Shown here piece by piece: positions 25,625-34,096 of a stretch of DNA of 43,037 bases (position 1 is its first letter; every line of letters begins with the position of its first letter). The stretch is from the NCBI GenBank assembly GCA_011682695.1, contig JAACED010000015.1, positions 1-43,037 on the forward strand. Reading direction: 5' to 3'. The position numbers and the translations under genes are program-made. Source of the stretch: Gammaproteobacteria bacterium. GTDB taxonomy: Bacteria; Actinomycetota; Acidimicrobiia; Spongiisociales; UBA4744. The notes below the pieces were generated by a model, which did not search any database, had not been told where the DNA came from, and saw nothing but the letters and a program-made list of their open reading frames with translations.

Positions 25625-28069
25625 TCAGCCAACCACGATGTTGACGAGCCTCGGCGGCCGAGAGATCACCTTCCGAATCGTCTTGCCGTCGGTCCAGGAG
25701 CGAATCCGCTCCGACGTCAGGGCAATCTCCTCGGCATCATCCTGGGTGATGTCTGCAGGCACTCGAACACGGTCCCGAACCTTGCCGTTCACCTGGATGA
25801 CCATGGTGATGACGTCCTCGACGATCAGCGCAGGATCGAACCGTGGCCACGGCTCGGTGGCGAGCATCGTCTCGTGTCCGGTCAACTCCCACAACTCGTG
25901 GGCGACGTGCGGAGCCATCGGTGCGAGCATCTGCAGCAGCAACCCGTAGACGTCATCGAAGGTCTCTTTCCGCGCCCCCGAGCGAACGTAGGCGAGAAGA
26001 GCGTTGTTGAACTCCATGAGCGCCGCCACACCCGTGTTGAACGCGAACCTTTCGATATCGCCGGTGACCTTGGCCAGCGTACGGTGGGCGGTCTGGCGGA
26101 TTGCCAGGTCGGCCGGTGCCGGTTCCCGGGTTTCGAAGGAAGCAGTCTCGGTGCCGAGACGCCACACCCGGTCGAGGAACCGGGCAGTCCCCTCGACGCC
26201 TCGATCGTTCCACACCGCGTCGTCGGTCGGCGGTCCGATGAACAGCTCGTACAGGCGGATTGCGTCGGCGCCGTACCGTTCGTAGTACGGGTCGGGAGCG
26301 ACGACGTTCCCTTTCGATTTGGACATCTTGGCGCCGTCTTTGGTGAGCATCCCCTGGGTGAACAAGGCCGTGAACGGCTCCTGGAATCCGACCATGCCGA
26401 GGTCGTACAGCACCTTCGTGAAGAACCGGGCGTAGAGCAGGTGCAGCACGGCATGCTCGACCCCACCGATGTACTGGTCGATCGGCATCCAGTAATCCAC
26501 TTTGTCGCGGGCGAATGGCAGCTCGTCGTTGTGCGGATCGGTGAAACGGAGGAAATACCAGGATGAATCGACGAACGTGTCCATCGTGTCCGTCTCTCGC
26601 TCCGCAGGGCCGCCACAGGATGGACAAGTCGTATTCACGAAGTCGGGGTCGGCGGCCAGCGGCGACCGGCCTTTGGGTGCGTAGTCCTCGATGTCGGGCA
26701 GGAGCACCGGCAGCTGCTCGTCCGGTACGGGCACGGTGCCGCAGGATGGGCAGTGGACGATCGGGATGGGTGCCCCCCAGTACCGCTGCCGGCTGATCAG
26801 CCAATCGCGCAGGCGAAGTTGCACGGACGCCTTGCCAATGCCTTGCTCCTCCAACCACGCGGTGACGGCCGGTTTGCCCTCCTCGGGAGCACGCAGTCCG
26901 TTGAACGGCCCGCTGTTGACCATGACGCCATCACCCGTGTAGGCCTCGTCGAGATCAGAGCCGTCCCACTCGGGCGGTGCGATCACGACAGGGATCGGGA
27001 GACCGTGCACCTTGGCGAAAGCGAAGTCACGGGTGTCGTGGGCGGGGACCGCCATGATCGCCCCGGTACCGTAGGACATGAGAACGTAGTCGGCGATGAA
27101 GATCGGCACCTTCTGGCCGTTGGCCGGATTGATCGCGCTGGCACCCACGAATATGCCTCGCTTCTCACCATCCTTCGAGAGGCGCTCCACTTCACTTTCG
27201 CGCCGAACGTGATCGACGAACGCACGTACCTCCGCTTCATGCTCCGTGCCCCGCGCCAGTTCCTCGACGAGCGGGTGCTCCGGGGCAACCACGACGAACG
27301 TCATCCCGAAGACCGTGTCCGGTCGAGTCGTGTACACGGAGAACGTCAGGTCGGGTCGCCCCGCAACCTGCATGGTGAACTCGGCCCCCTCGGACCGCCC
27401 GATCCAGTTCTCCTGCATGGTCCGGACACGCTCCGGCCATCGATCGAGTGTCGCCAGGTCGTCGAGCAGACGCTGTGCATAGTCGGTGATCTTGAAGAAC
27501 CATTGATCCAGGTCACGATGTTCGACCGGGGTGCCGCAACGTTCGCACTCCCCGTCGACGACTTGTTCGTTGGCCAGCACCGTCTGATCTTTCGGGCACC
27601 AGTTGACCGGTGCATTCTTCTTGTAGGCAAGACCCTGTTCGAAGAAGCGGAGGAACAGCCATTGGGTCCATCGGTAGTACTCGGGTGTGTGAGCGGCGAC
27701 CTCCCGGTCCCAGTCGTAGACCGCGCCAAGACGCTTGAGCTGCTCGGACATCTTCACGATCCGCTGTTCGGTGAATACCCGTGGATGAACCCCCGTCTGG
27801 ATGGCGGCGTTCTCCGCCGGCAGCCCGAACGAATCCCAACCCATTGGAGCGAGGACGTTGCGCCCACGCATCTTCTGGTAGCGCGTCAGCAGGTCGGTGT
27901 AGGTGTAGTTCCGCAGATGCCCCATGTGGAGATCCCCCGAAGGGTACGGGTACATCTGCACGTTATAGAACTTAGGCCTCGGATCATCCTCGTCGGCAGT
28001 GAAGACCCGGTCCTTCTCCCACCGTTCCTGCCACTTGCGTTCGATTGCTGTGAAGTCGTACGACGCCAT
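25625..28069 (-). CDS. leuS: Leucyl-tRNA synthetase
   Basis: 814-residue class I synthetase charging tRNA-Leu. The HIGH-type motif is HMGH at 48-51 within PYPSGDLHMGHLRNYTYTD, and KMSKS is at 581-585. The CP1 editing domain is present between them (TTRPDTVFGMTFVVVAPEHP and the Thr-rich strip), as is a zinc-binding CxxC region. The ATG has GGAGGAG at a good distance. Spacing to lgt is 16 bp, so lgt may be cotranscribed. Divergent from feoA. Confidence 0.97.
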   Translation of the reverse strand: MASYDFTAIERKWQERWEKDRVFTADEDDPRPKFYNVQMYPYPSGDLHMGHLRNYTYTDLLTRYQKMRGRNVLAPMGWDSFGLPAENAAIQTGVHPRVFTEQRIVKMSEQLKRLGAVYDWDREVAAHTPEYYRWTQWLFLRFFEQGLAYKKNAPVNWCPKDQTVLANEQVVDGECERCGTPVEHRDLDQWFFKITDYAQRLLDDLATLDRWPERVRTMQENWIGRSEGAEFTMQVAGRPDLTFSVYTTRPDTVFGMTFVVVAPEHPLVEELARGTEHEAEVRAFVDHVRRESEVERLSKDGEKRGIFVGASAINPANGQKVPIFIADYVLMSYGTGAIMAVPAHDTRDFAFAKVHGLPIPVVIAPPEWDGSDLDEAYTGDGVMVNSGPFNGLRAPEEGKPAVTAWLEEQGIGKASVQLRLRDWLISRQRYWGAPIPIVHCPSCGTVPVPDEQLPVLLPDIEDYAPKGRSPLAADPDFVNTTCPSCGGPAERETDTMDTFVDSSWYFLRFTDPHNDELPFARDKVDYWMPIDQYIGGVEHAVLHLLYARFFTKVLYDLGMVGFQEPFTALFTQGMLTKDGAKMSKSKGNVVAPDPYYERYGADAIRLYELFIGPPTDDAVWNDRGVEGTARFLDRVWRLGTETASFETREPAPADLAIRQTAHRTLAKVTGDIERFAFNTGVAALMEFNNALLAYVRSGARKETFDDVYGLLLQMLAPMAPHVAHELWELTGHETMLATEPWPRFDPALIVEDVITMVIQVNGKVRDRVRVPADITQDDAEEIALTSERIRSWTDGKTIRKVISRPPRLVNIVVG

Positions 28070-28178
28070 CTCACTCCTCCGAAGCAGGCAGCGTACCAGT
28101 GAGCGGGCTTCCCGCTGCCCTGCCCGGTCTGCGGCAACTCACGGCGTCGACCGCACCCCGAACCCTCAAGTATCTGAC

Positions 28179-28199
28179 ATGGCGTCAATTACCCGCCAT
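28179..28199. promoter_or_regulatory. Inverted repeat upstream of feoA, possible operator
   Basis: Arms ATGGCG (28179-28184) and CGCCAT (28194-28199) with a 9-bp spacer, 31 bp before the feoA start. TGAC-N5-GTCA overlaps it. It does not look like a DtxR/IdeR box or a standard Fur box, so which metalloregulator might bind is unknown. TACCAT at 28213-28218 could be the feoA -10. Confidence 0.3.
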
Positions 28200-28229
28200 T
28201 CCAGCGGTCTTCTACCATTGACAATTCCG

Positions 28230-28691
28230 ATGAGTCCCGATCTCATACAGCCACTGACCGCCTGCCGCATCCGGTCCCTGGGAAAAGACAACGGCACCTC
28301 CTCCCGGCTCGCCCAAATGGGGATCCTCCCCGGCATGGAACTACAGATCGTACGCACCGGCCCCTTCGGCGGTACGGTCGAAGTCGCCCTTGATCACGGT
28401 GACCTCGTAGCCCTCCGCTCAGATGAGATCGCGGCGATGGAGTGCGACATCATTGCCATGCCGCTCACCTCCGTGGCCGTCAGAAAAGGACGCTACCGAG
28501 TCGTGTCATTGGCGGGAGGCAACGGTTTCCGAAGACGCATGGAGGAACTTGGCCTGACCGAAGATGCCCCTGTCGAGGTATTGGCAACGTCCCCCGCGGT
28601 CCTGGTGCGAGTGACTGGCGAGCCGGTTCGACTGGGTCGAGGCGAGGCTGACAAGATCGTGGTCGAAGAGGCCTCCGATGGCCGACCGTGA
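28230..28691 (+). CDS. feoA: FeoA-type protein with two tandem FeoA domains
   Basis: 153 residues, about twice a normal FeoA. Domain 1 (about 7-75) has SSRLAQMGILPGMELQIVRTGPFGGTVEV; domain 2 (about 87-147) has FRRRMEELGLTEDAPVEVLAT followed by VRVTGEPVRLGRGEADKI. Both are SH3-like FeoA folds of the type that binds FeoB and promotes ferrous iron uptake. ATG 28230 is chosen because homology begins there; a longer frame exists upstream. No Shine-Dalgarno is evident. It overlaps feoB by 14 bp. Confidence 0.87.
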   Translation: MSPDLIQPLTACRIRSLGKDNGTSSRLAQMGILPGMELQIVRTGPFGGTVEVALDHGDLVALRSDEIAAMECDIIAMPLTSVAVRKGRYRVVSLAGGNGFRRRMEELGLTEDAPVEVLATSPAVLVRVTGEPVRLGRGEADKIVVEEASDGRP

Positions 28692-30684
28692 GGTATCTGT
28701 CGCACTCGCAGCGATTCCGAACACCGGCAAGACAACACTGTTCAACCGCCTGACCGGCTCGAACCAGAAGGTCGGTAACTGGCCGGGAGTGTCCATTCAG
28801 AAGGCGGTCGGACACTTCACTCTCGGCGAATATGAAGTCGAGCTCATCGACCTTCCTGGTGCCTACTCGATCACCCCGACCTCGGAAGAGGAGCGCATCG
28901 TCCGTGACTTCTTCCTCAACGATCCTCCTGGAGTGATCCTCAACATCCTCGATGCCCGCAACCTGTACCGGGGGCTGGGATTCACCCTCCAGATGAGCCA
29001 CAGCGGCCTCCCGATGGTGGTGGCCGTCAACATGATGGATGAAGCGAGGCGTGCCGGACTCGACCTCGATCTGGAGATCCTCGCAGAGCATCTCGGCTGT
29101 CCGGTCATCCCGGTCGTCGCCAGGACCGGCGAGGGCATCCCCTCGCTCAGGCAGGCGCTGTATGAGACGATCCGGCGCCCGGACCAGGGCCGTCCACCCC
29201 ACGTGTCGTGGCCGCCGGTGGTGGAAGCGGCAGTCGCCGATCTCGCTCGCGAGATCGAACGCAAAGCGGGGCCGACCGATCTCGACGAAGGCTTCCTCGC
29301 TCTGCGCGTCCTGGAAGGTGACACCGTCGCGCCCCTCGAGAATCACCCGGCGATGGCCCAGATTCGAGCGAGTGCGGACGAATGGCGCAATCGCATCGAG
29401 GAGACCACCGGCGCCGGCATCCCGGCGGTCTGCGCGCAGTGCCGGTTCAACTCTGCGCGGGGCCTGGTTCTCGAGGCAACGAACCGCAAACCTCCATTAC
29501 CAGACGCTCTGAGCGAGAAGTTGGACCGCGTGTTGCTGCACCGGCGGCTCGGCCTCCCCCTCTTCGCAGTCATCATGCTGGCCGTCTTTCAGGGTGTCTA
29601 CGCCCTCGGAGCCCCACTGCAGTCATGGCTCGCCACGTTGTTCGCTCTCATCGGAGACGGACTGTCCCAGCTGATGTCCGGATTCCCCCAGCTCGTGCGG
29701 TCGTTCGTCGTCGACGGCCTCTGGGAGGGGCTCGCGACCGTCGCTTCTTTCTTCCCGATCATCTTGCTCTTCTTCCTATTCATGTCCATCATCGAAGACT
29801 CCGGTTACATGGCCCGTGCGGCGTTCCTGATGGACCGGCTCATGCACCGTCTCGGCCTCGACGGCAAGGCGTTCATCAACTTGCTGCTCGGCTACGGGTG
29901 CAACGTCCCCGCGGTGATGGGCACTCGGGTCCTGTCGGGAAAGCACAACCGGATCCGAGCGATGCTGCTGATCCCGTTCACGCTGTGTAGTGCCCGGCTG
30001 CAGGTCTTCGTGTTCCTCTCCGCCATTCTGTTCTCGCCGGTCGTCGCGCCATGGGTGGTGTTCGGCCTGTATCTCGCCAGCTTCGCTGCGCTCATCGGAG
30101 TCGGCCTGCTCCTCAAGGCGTTACAGATCGCCGGGCCGCCGGAACCGTTCATCATGGAGATCCCCCCGTATCGCCTCCCGACGACGCGAACGGTCGGCCT
30201 CCGTGCCTGGTACGAGGTCAAGGACTTCCTGTACCGGGCCGGGACCATGATCGCCATCGGAGTCGTCGTCGTCTGGCTGCTGACGAACCTTCCTCCGGGC
30301 GCCGACGTTGCAGGGCCGGCAAGCTACGCGGGTATCCTCGGTCGGGTATTCGAGCCGATCTTCCATCCGCTCGGCATCGGATGGCAGGAGACCGTGGCCC
30401 TGCTCTTCGGTCTCATCGCCAAAGAGGTCGTCATCGGAGCCTTCGCCCTCATCTATGCCGGCGATCTCACCACACAGATCTCCTCCAACATCTCCGCTCT
30501 TCAGGGCCTCTCCTTCATGGTGTTCACGTTGCTCTACATACCGTGCATAGCAACGATTGCAGCCATCCGGGCCGAAGCCCACTCGTGGAAGGTCGCCGCC
30601 GGCGCACTTGGACTGGGACTCGTCATCGCTTGGCTGGCGGCATTCGCCGTCTACCAGGGTGGCCATCTGCTCGGCTTCTCATAG
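28678..30684 (+). CDS. feoB: Ferrous iron transporter FeoB
   Basis: 668 residues. The N-terminal G domain has G2 region VGNWPGVSI, G3 DLPG near 58-61 and G4 NMMD at 118-121, followed by the helical GDI-like domain and a membrane domain with gate repeats (ARAAFLMDRLMHRLGLDGKAFINLLLGYGCNVPAVMGTR, and IAKEVVIGAFALIY). It imports Fe(II) across the cytoplasmic membrane. The G1 loop reads AIPNTGKT at 12-19 rather than GNPNxGKT, so the first glycine and the next asparagine are replaced. No FeoC gene follows. Confidence 0.94.
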   Translation: MADREVSVALAAIPNTGKTTLFNRLTGSNQKVGNWPGVSIQKAVGHFTLGEYEVELIDLPGAYSITPTSEEERIVRDFFLNDPPGVILNILDARNLYRGLGFTLQMSHSGLPMVVAVNMMDEARRAGLDLDLEILAEHLGCPVIPVVARTGEGIPSLRQALYETIRRPDQGRPPHVSWPPVVEAAVADLAREIERKAGPTDLDEGFLALRVLEGDTVAPLENHPAMAQIRASADEWRNRIEETTGAGIPAVCAQCRFNSARGLVLEATNRKPPLPDALSEKLDRVLLHRRLGLPLFAVIMLAVFQGVYALGAPLQSWLATLFALIGDGLSQLMSGFPQLVRSFVVDGLWEGLATVASFFPIILLFFLFMSIIEDSGYMARAAFLMDRLMHRLGLDGKAFINLLLGYGCNVPAVMGTRVLSGKHNRIRAMLLIPFTLCSARLQVFVFLSAILFSPVVAPWVVFGLYLASFAALIGVGLLLKALQIAGPPEPFIMEIPPYRLPTTRTVGLRAWYEVKDFLYRAGTMIAIGVVVVWLLTNLPPGADVAGPASYAGILGRVFEPIFHPLGIGWQETVALLFGLIAKEVVIGAFALIYAGDLTTQISSNISALQGLSFMVFTLLYIPCIATIAAIRAEAHSWKVAAGALGLGLVIAWLAAFAVYQGGHLLGFS

Positions 30685-30709
30685 CCGGAAGGACCGGTAG
30701 GCTCGAAGC

Positions 30710-31045
30710 ATGTTCCTGAGACTCCGTAGAGCTCGCACGCTTGCCAGGACAGGTGCGATCATCGGCCTCGCGTCGCTCGGCTACTACATCGGTCTGCTCT
30801 TCAACCAGGGTGCCTTCCCACCGGCGGCGCTGATGTTCGTTGCGATAATTCTCGCCGGAGCATTCGCGGCACTGCGCTCCGTCGACAACCCGCACCGTGC
30901 TCGCAAGCTCTTGCTCGGTGCCACGGCGGCGTTCGGAATCGTCGGAGTCGTCGGCATGTTCAGCATCGGGTTGCTCTTTTTCCTCGCTGCGGTGTTCACC
31001 GGGCTGGGAGCCCTGATCACTCCGAAATCGACACTGGGCGACTGA
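30710..31045 (+). CDS. Small integral membrane protein, unknown function
   Basis: 111 residues with an Arg-rich N-terminus and three to four hydrophobic helices (about 15-31, 36-53, 69-85, 88-103). No family recognised. It starts 25 bp after feoB and may be in the same transcript. AAGGACCGGTAGG precedes the ATG at a loose distance. A role in iron uptake is only suggested by position. Confidence 0.65.
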   Translation: MFLRLRRARTLARTGAIIGLASLGYYIGLLFNQGAFPPAALMFVAIILAGAFAALRSVDNPHRARKLLLGATAAFGIVGVVGMFSIGLLFFLAAVFTGLGALITPKSTLGD

Positions 31046-31138
31046 GTCGCCAGGCCGAACGGCTCAGCCACGCCCACAGATCCGACGCGTAGCGTCCCAG
31101 CCGGATCGTGACTTCTGCCAAGCAGTAGTGTCCTGCCG

Positions 31139-32953
31139 ATGACAGGCCCCGTCGATCACCGCCCGCTGACGCGTCTCTGGCGCTACGCCATCGCCCACCG
31201 ACCGCGCATCATCGCAGCGACGGCATTCTCGATTCTGAACAAGGCATTCGACCTCGCTCCACCCGTCCTGATCGGTATGGCCATCGATGTCGTCGTTCGA
31301 CGCCAGGATTCCTTTCTCTCCCGATTCGGCTTTCCGGACACCCGGGAACAGTTGGTCGTGCTGGCGATCTTGACATTCGTCATCTGGGCACTCGAATCCG
31401 CCTTCGAGTACGCGTATGCCGTGACCTGGCGCAACCTCGCTCAATCCATCCAACATGACCTGCGTGTCGACGGGTATGCGCACGTGCAGACACTGGACCT
31501 CGCCTACTTCGAAGACCACTCCACAGGCGGCCTCATGGCGATCCTCAACAACGACATCAACCAGTTGGAACGGTTCCTCGATGGCGGTGCCAACGACATG
31601 CTTCAGGTGCTCACGACGGTAGTGCTCATCGGCGCCATGTTCTTCGCTCTCGCCCCGACCGTCGCCTGGATGGCCTTTCTGCCGATCCCGTTCATCATTT
31701 GGGGATCGTTCCGATTCCAGCAACGCATCGCACCACGGTACGCGGACGTGCGCGAATACGCGGGGATGATCAACCAGCAGCTCTCCAACAACCTCACCGG
31801 CATCACCACGATCAAGAGCTTCACCGCAGAGGCGCGGGAAGAGGAGCGCATCGCTGAGGCCAGCCTGCGCTATCAGGAGGCCAACCAGCGGGCGATCAGG
31901 CTCAGCTCCGCGTTCTCCCCTCTGATCCGGATCGTCATCCTCATCGGGTTCACCGCCACACTGATCGCCGGCGGCTTCCTCACCCTGCAGGGCGGAATCG
32001 AAGTCGGGGCCTACAGCGTGATGGTGTTCCTGACCCAACGGCTGCTCTGGCCGCTCACCCGTCTCGGACAGACCTTCGATCTGTACCAGAGAGCGATGGC
32101 ATCCACCAACCGAGTACTCGACCTTCTCGACAGCCGGGCGTCGATCATCGACGGTCCGACATCGCTGCCGTCGAAATCGATTCAGGGCCACATCGAGTTC
32201 GACCACGTCGAGTTCTCCTACGACCCCGGGTTTCCGGTCATCGAGGATCTGAGCATCACGATCCCCGCCGGTCGGACGACCGCGATTGTCGGCGCAACCG
32301 GATCGGGCAAGACGACACTCATCAAGCTCCTCCTCAGGTTCTATGACGTCACCGGAGGTTCGATCCGCCTCGAAGACCACGACATTCGTGAACTCTCCCT
32401 GACGTCCTTGCGCCAGGCCATAGGTTTGGTCAGCCAGGATGTGTACCTGTTCCACGGCACGGTGCGCGAGAACATCGCATATGGGAAACCGGATGCGCCG
32501 CTCGATGAAGTCATCGCTGCCGCCAAGATCGCCGAAGCCCACGGTTTCATCCTCGAACTCCCCGGAGGGTATGAATCGATCGTCGGCGAACGCGGGCAGA
32601 AGTTGTCCGGTGGCCAACGTCAGCGGATCTCCATCGCCAGAGCCGTTCTGGCCGACCCGCCAGTCCTCATCCTCGACGAGGCGACATCGTCGGTTGACAA
32701 CGAAACGGAAGCAGCCATCCAACGATCTCTCGAGTTGATCACGCGAAACCGAACGACGATCGCGATCGCTCATCGGCTCTCGACGATCCGTCACGCCGAT
32801 CGGATCCATCTCCTCGACCGTGGGAAGGTCGTGGAGGACGGTTCTCACGATGACCTCATCGCGATCGACGGACTCTACGCATCCTTGTGGAAGGTACAGA
32901 CCGGACAAGCAGTCGCCTGGCATGTCGACAGTCCCACGCACCCGTTCTCGTGA
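31139..32953 (+). CDS. ABC exporter, fused permease and ATPase (type IV, MsbA/MdlB-like half transporter)
   Basis: 604 residues: six transmembrane helices over about 20-310, then a nucleotide-binding domain with Walker [23 protein letters not shown] and [15 protein letters not shown], plus the H-loop IAIAHRLST. All catalytic motifs are intact. A half transporter of this type works as a homodimer, or as a heterodimer with a partner not in the window, and exports lipids, peptides or drugs. The coupling stretch ([21 protein letters not shown]) is typical. Substrate unknown. The stop codon lies inside the first arm of a hairpin repeat. Confidence 0.9.
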   Translation: MTGPVDHRPLTRLWRYAIAHRPRIIAATAFSILNKAFDLAPPVLIGMAIDVVVRRQDSFLSRFGFPDTREQLVVLAILTFVIWALESAFEYAYAVTWRNLAQSIQHDLRVDGYAHVQTLDLAYFEDHSTGGLMAILNNDINQLERFLDGGANDMLQVLTTVVLIGAMFFALAPTVAWMAFLPIPFIIWGSFRFQQRIAPRYADVREYAGMINQQLSNNLTGITTIKSFTAEAREEERIAEASLRYQEANQRAIRLSSAFSPLIRIVILIGFTATLIAGGFLTLQGGIEVGAYSVMVFLTQRLLWPLTRLGQTFDLYQRAMASTNRVLDLLDSRASIIDGPTSLPSKSIQGHIEFDHVEFSYDPGFPVIEDLSITIPAGRTTAIVGATGSGKTTLIKLLLRFYDVTGGSIRLEDHDIRELSLTSLRQAIGLVSQDVYLFHGTVRENIAYGKPDAPLDEVIAAAKIAEAHGFILELPGGYESIVGERGQKLSGGQRQRISIARAVLADPPVLILDEATSSVDNETEAAIQRSLELITRNRTTIAIAHRLSTIRHADRIHLLDRGKVVEDGSHDDLIAIDGLYASLWKVQTGQAVAWHVDSPTHPFS

Positions 32954-32988
32954 CGTTTGACGGGGACGGGCTCACACAAGCGTCACGA
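32948..32988. repeat. GTGACG-core hairpin repeat, copy 1
   Basis: TCGTGACGTTTG (32948-32959) and CAAGCGTCACGA (32977-32988) form 12-bp arms with one G-T type mismatch around a 17-base loop. The arm covers the ABC exporter stop codon (32951-32953). The related copies at 33925 and 42311 also sit at gene 3' ends. No T-run follows on the plus strand. Confidence 0.8.
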
Positions 32989-33068
32989 AAAGGGGCGATC
33001 GGCACTCACCTACCGCCTGCTCTCGGCTTCCTGCGACAATGCGAGAAACACGACGCAGGAGGCAGGAC

Positions 33069-33917
33069 ATGAAGGTTGGGATCGTCGGTTCAGGGCTGAT
33101 GGGATCCGGGATCGCGGAGGCGTGTGCCCGCGCAGGCCTCGACGTCGTCATATCGGAGGTCAGCGACGAGCTCATCACGAAGGGTCGCGCCCGTATCGAG
33201 CGCTCTCTGGACAGAGCGGTTGAGCGAGGCAAACTGGAGGCGGCAGATCGAGACACTGCTCTAACCAAGATCCGCTTCAGCACCGACCTGGCAGACATGA
33301 ACGATCGGCAGATCGTGATCGAGGCCGCCACCGAACACGAGCCCACCAAACTGGGTATCTTCTCGGCGCTCGACAAAATCGTCGAGGCGACCGACGCGAT
33401 CCTGGCATCGAACACATCGTCGATTCCGATTGCACGGCTCGGTCGGGCCACCAAGCGACCCGAGTCGGTGATTGGCATCCACTTCTTCAACCCGGTCCCG
33501 GTGATGAAACTCGTCGAGGTGATCCCTTCGATCCTGACCTCCAAGGAGACCATCGCCGGAGCCGACGCGTTCGCCGGGGACGTGCTGGGAAAGAAGGTCA
33601 TTCACGCCAAGGACCAGGCGGGCTTCATCGTGAATGCGCTGCTGATTCCGATGCTGCTCAACGCCATCCGTATGGTCGAGTCGGGTCTCGCCACACCCGA
33701 AGAGATCGACGTCGGCGTAGTCGAAGGCCTCCGTCACCCGATGGGCCCATTGACGCTGACCGACTTCGTGGGTCTCGACACGACCAAGTATGTCGCCGAT
33801 GTGCTCTACGAGGAGTTCAAGAATCCCTCGTATGCAGCCCCACCACTGCTGGTGCGAATGGTGGAGGCGGGCCTGCTGGGCAAGAAGAGCGGAAAGGGCT
33901 TCTACGACTACTCCTGA
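33069..33917 (+). CDS. 3-hydroxybutyryl-CoA / 3-hydroxyacyl-CoA dehydrogenase
   Basis: 282-residue NAD-dependent dehydrogenase. Rossmann motif GSGLMG at 7-12, SNTSS at 114-118, catalytic His138 in HFFNPVPVMKLVE with Glu150, and the C-terminal domain ending LLGKKSGKGFYDYS, all typical of PaaH/Hbd. It oxidises 3-hydroxyacyl-CoA in beta-oxidation, in butanoate or PHB metabolism, or in phenylacetate degradation. ATG 33069 has AGGAGG seven bases upstream. It is a single-gene unit between two hairpin repeats. A link with the acyl-CoA ligases at 1-7 kb is possible but not shown. Confidence 0.92.
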   Translation: MKVGIVGSGLMGSGIAEACARAGLDVVISEVSDELITKGRARIERSLDRAVERGKLEAADRDTALTKIRFSTDLADMNDRQIVIEAATEHEPTKLGIFSALDKIVEATDAILASNTSSIPIARLGRATKRPESVIGIHFFNPVPVMKLVEVIPSILTSKETIAGADAFAGDVLGKKVIHAKDQAGFIVNALLIPMLLNAIRMVESGLATPEEIDVGVVEGLRHPMGPLTLTDFVGLDTTKYVADVLYEEFKNPSYAAPPLLVRMVEAGLLGKKSGKGFYDYS

Positions 33918-33924
33918 CCCATTC

Positions 33925-33964
33925 TCGTGACGCTTCACGGGAAAGTCCCACCGAAGCGTCACGA
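33925..33964. repeat. GTGACG-core hairpin repeat, copy 2 (perfect arms)
   Basis: TCGTGACGCTTC (33925-33936) and GAAGCGTCACGA (33953-33964) are perfect 12-bp arms; an inner GGGA/TCCC pair extends the stem. It starts 8 bp after the stop of the dehydrogenase gene. The same outer sequence recurs at 32948 and 42311. Confidence 0.88.
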
Positions 33965-34096
33965 CACCGCGAGTGGTGCAACTGACGGCCAGTGCGTCGA
34001 CTCCCCACACGGCCGGGAACCCCGACCTCGAACCAGCTACAGGTACTGCTTACTCACCGAGCCCGTTGTGGGGATCGCTCGAGGCCATGGGGAAGC

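Noticed and set aside
28070-28229. TTGACA at 28218-28223 as the feoA -35 box
   Set aside because: It lies only 6 bases before the ATG, too close for a -35 of this gene.
31064-32941. A 625-codon minus-strand frame
   Set aside because: Lies fully opposite the ABC exporter, whose motifs are complete. The translation has no recognisable domain.
32948-32988. A classical rho-independent terminator
   Set aside because: Good hairpin but no following T-run on either strand; described as a repeat instead.
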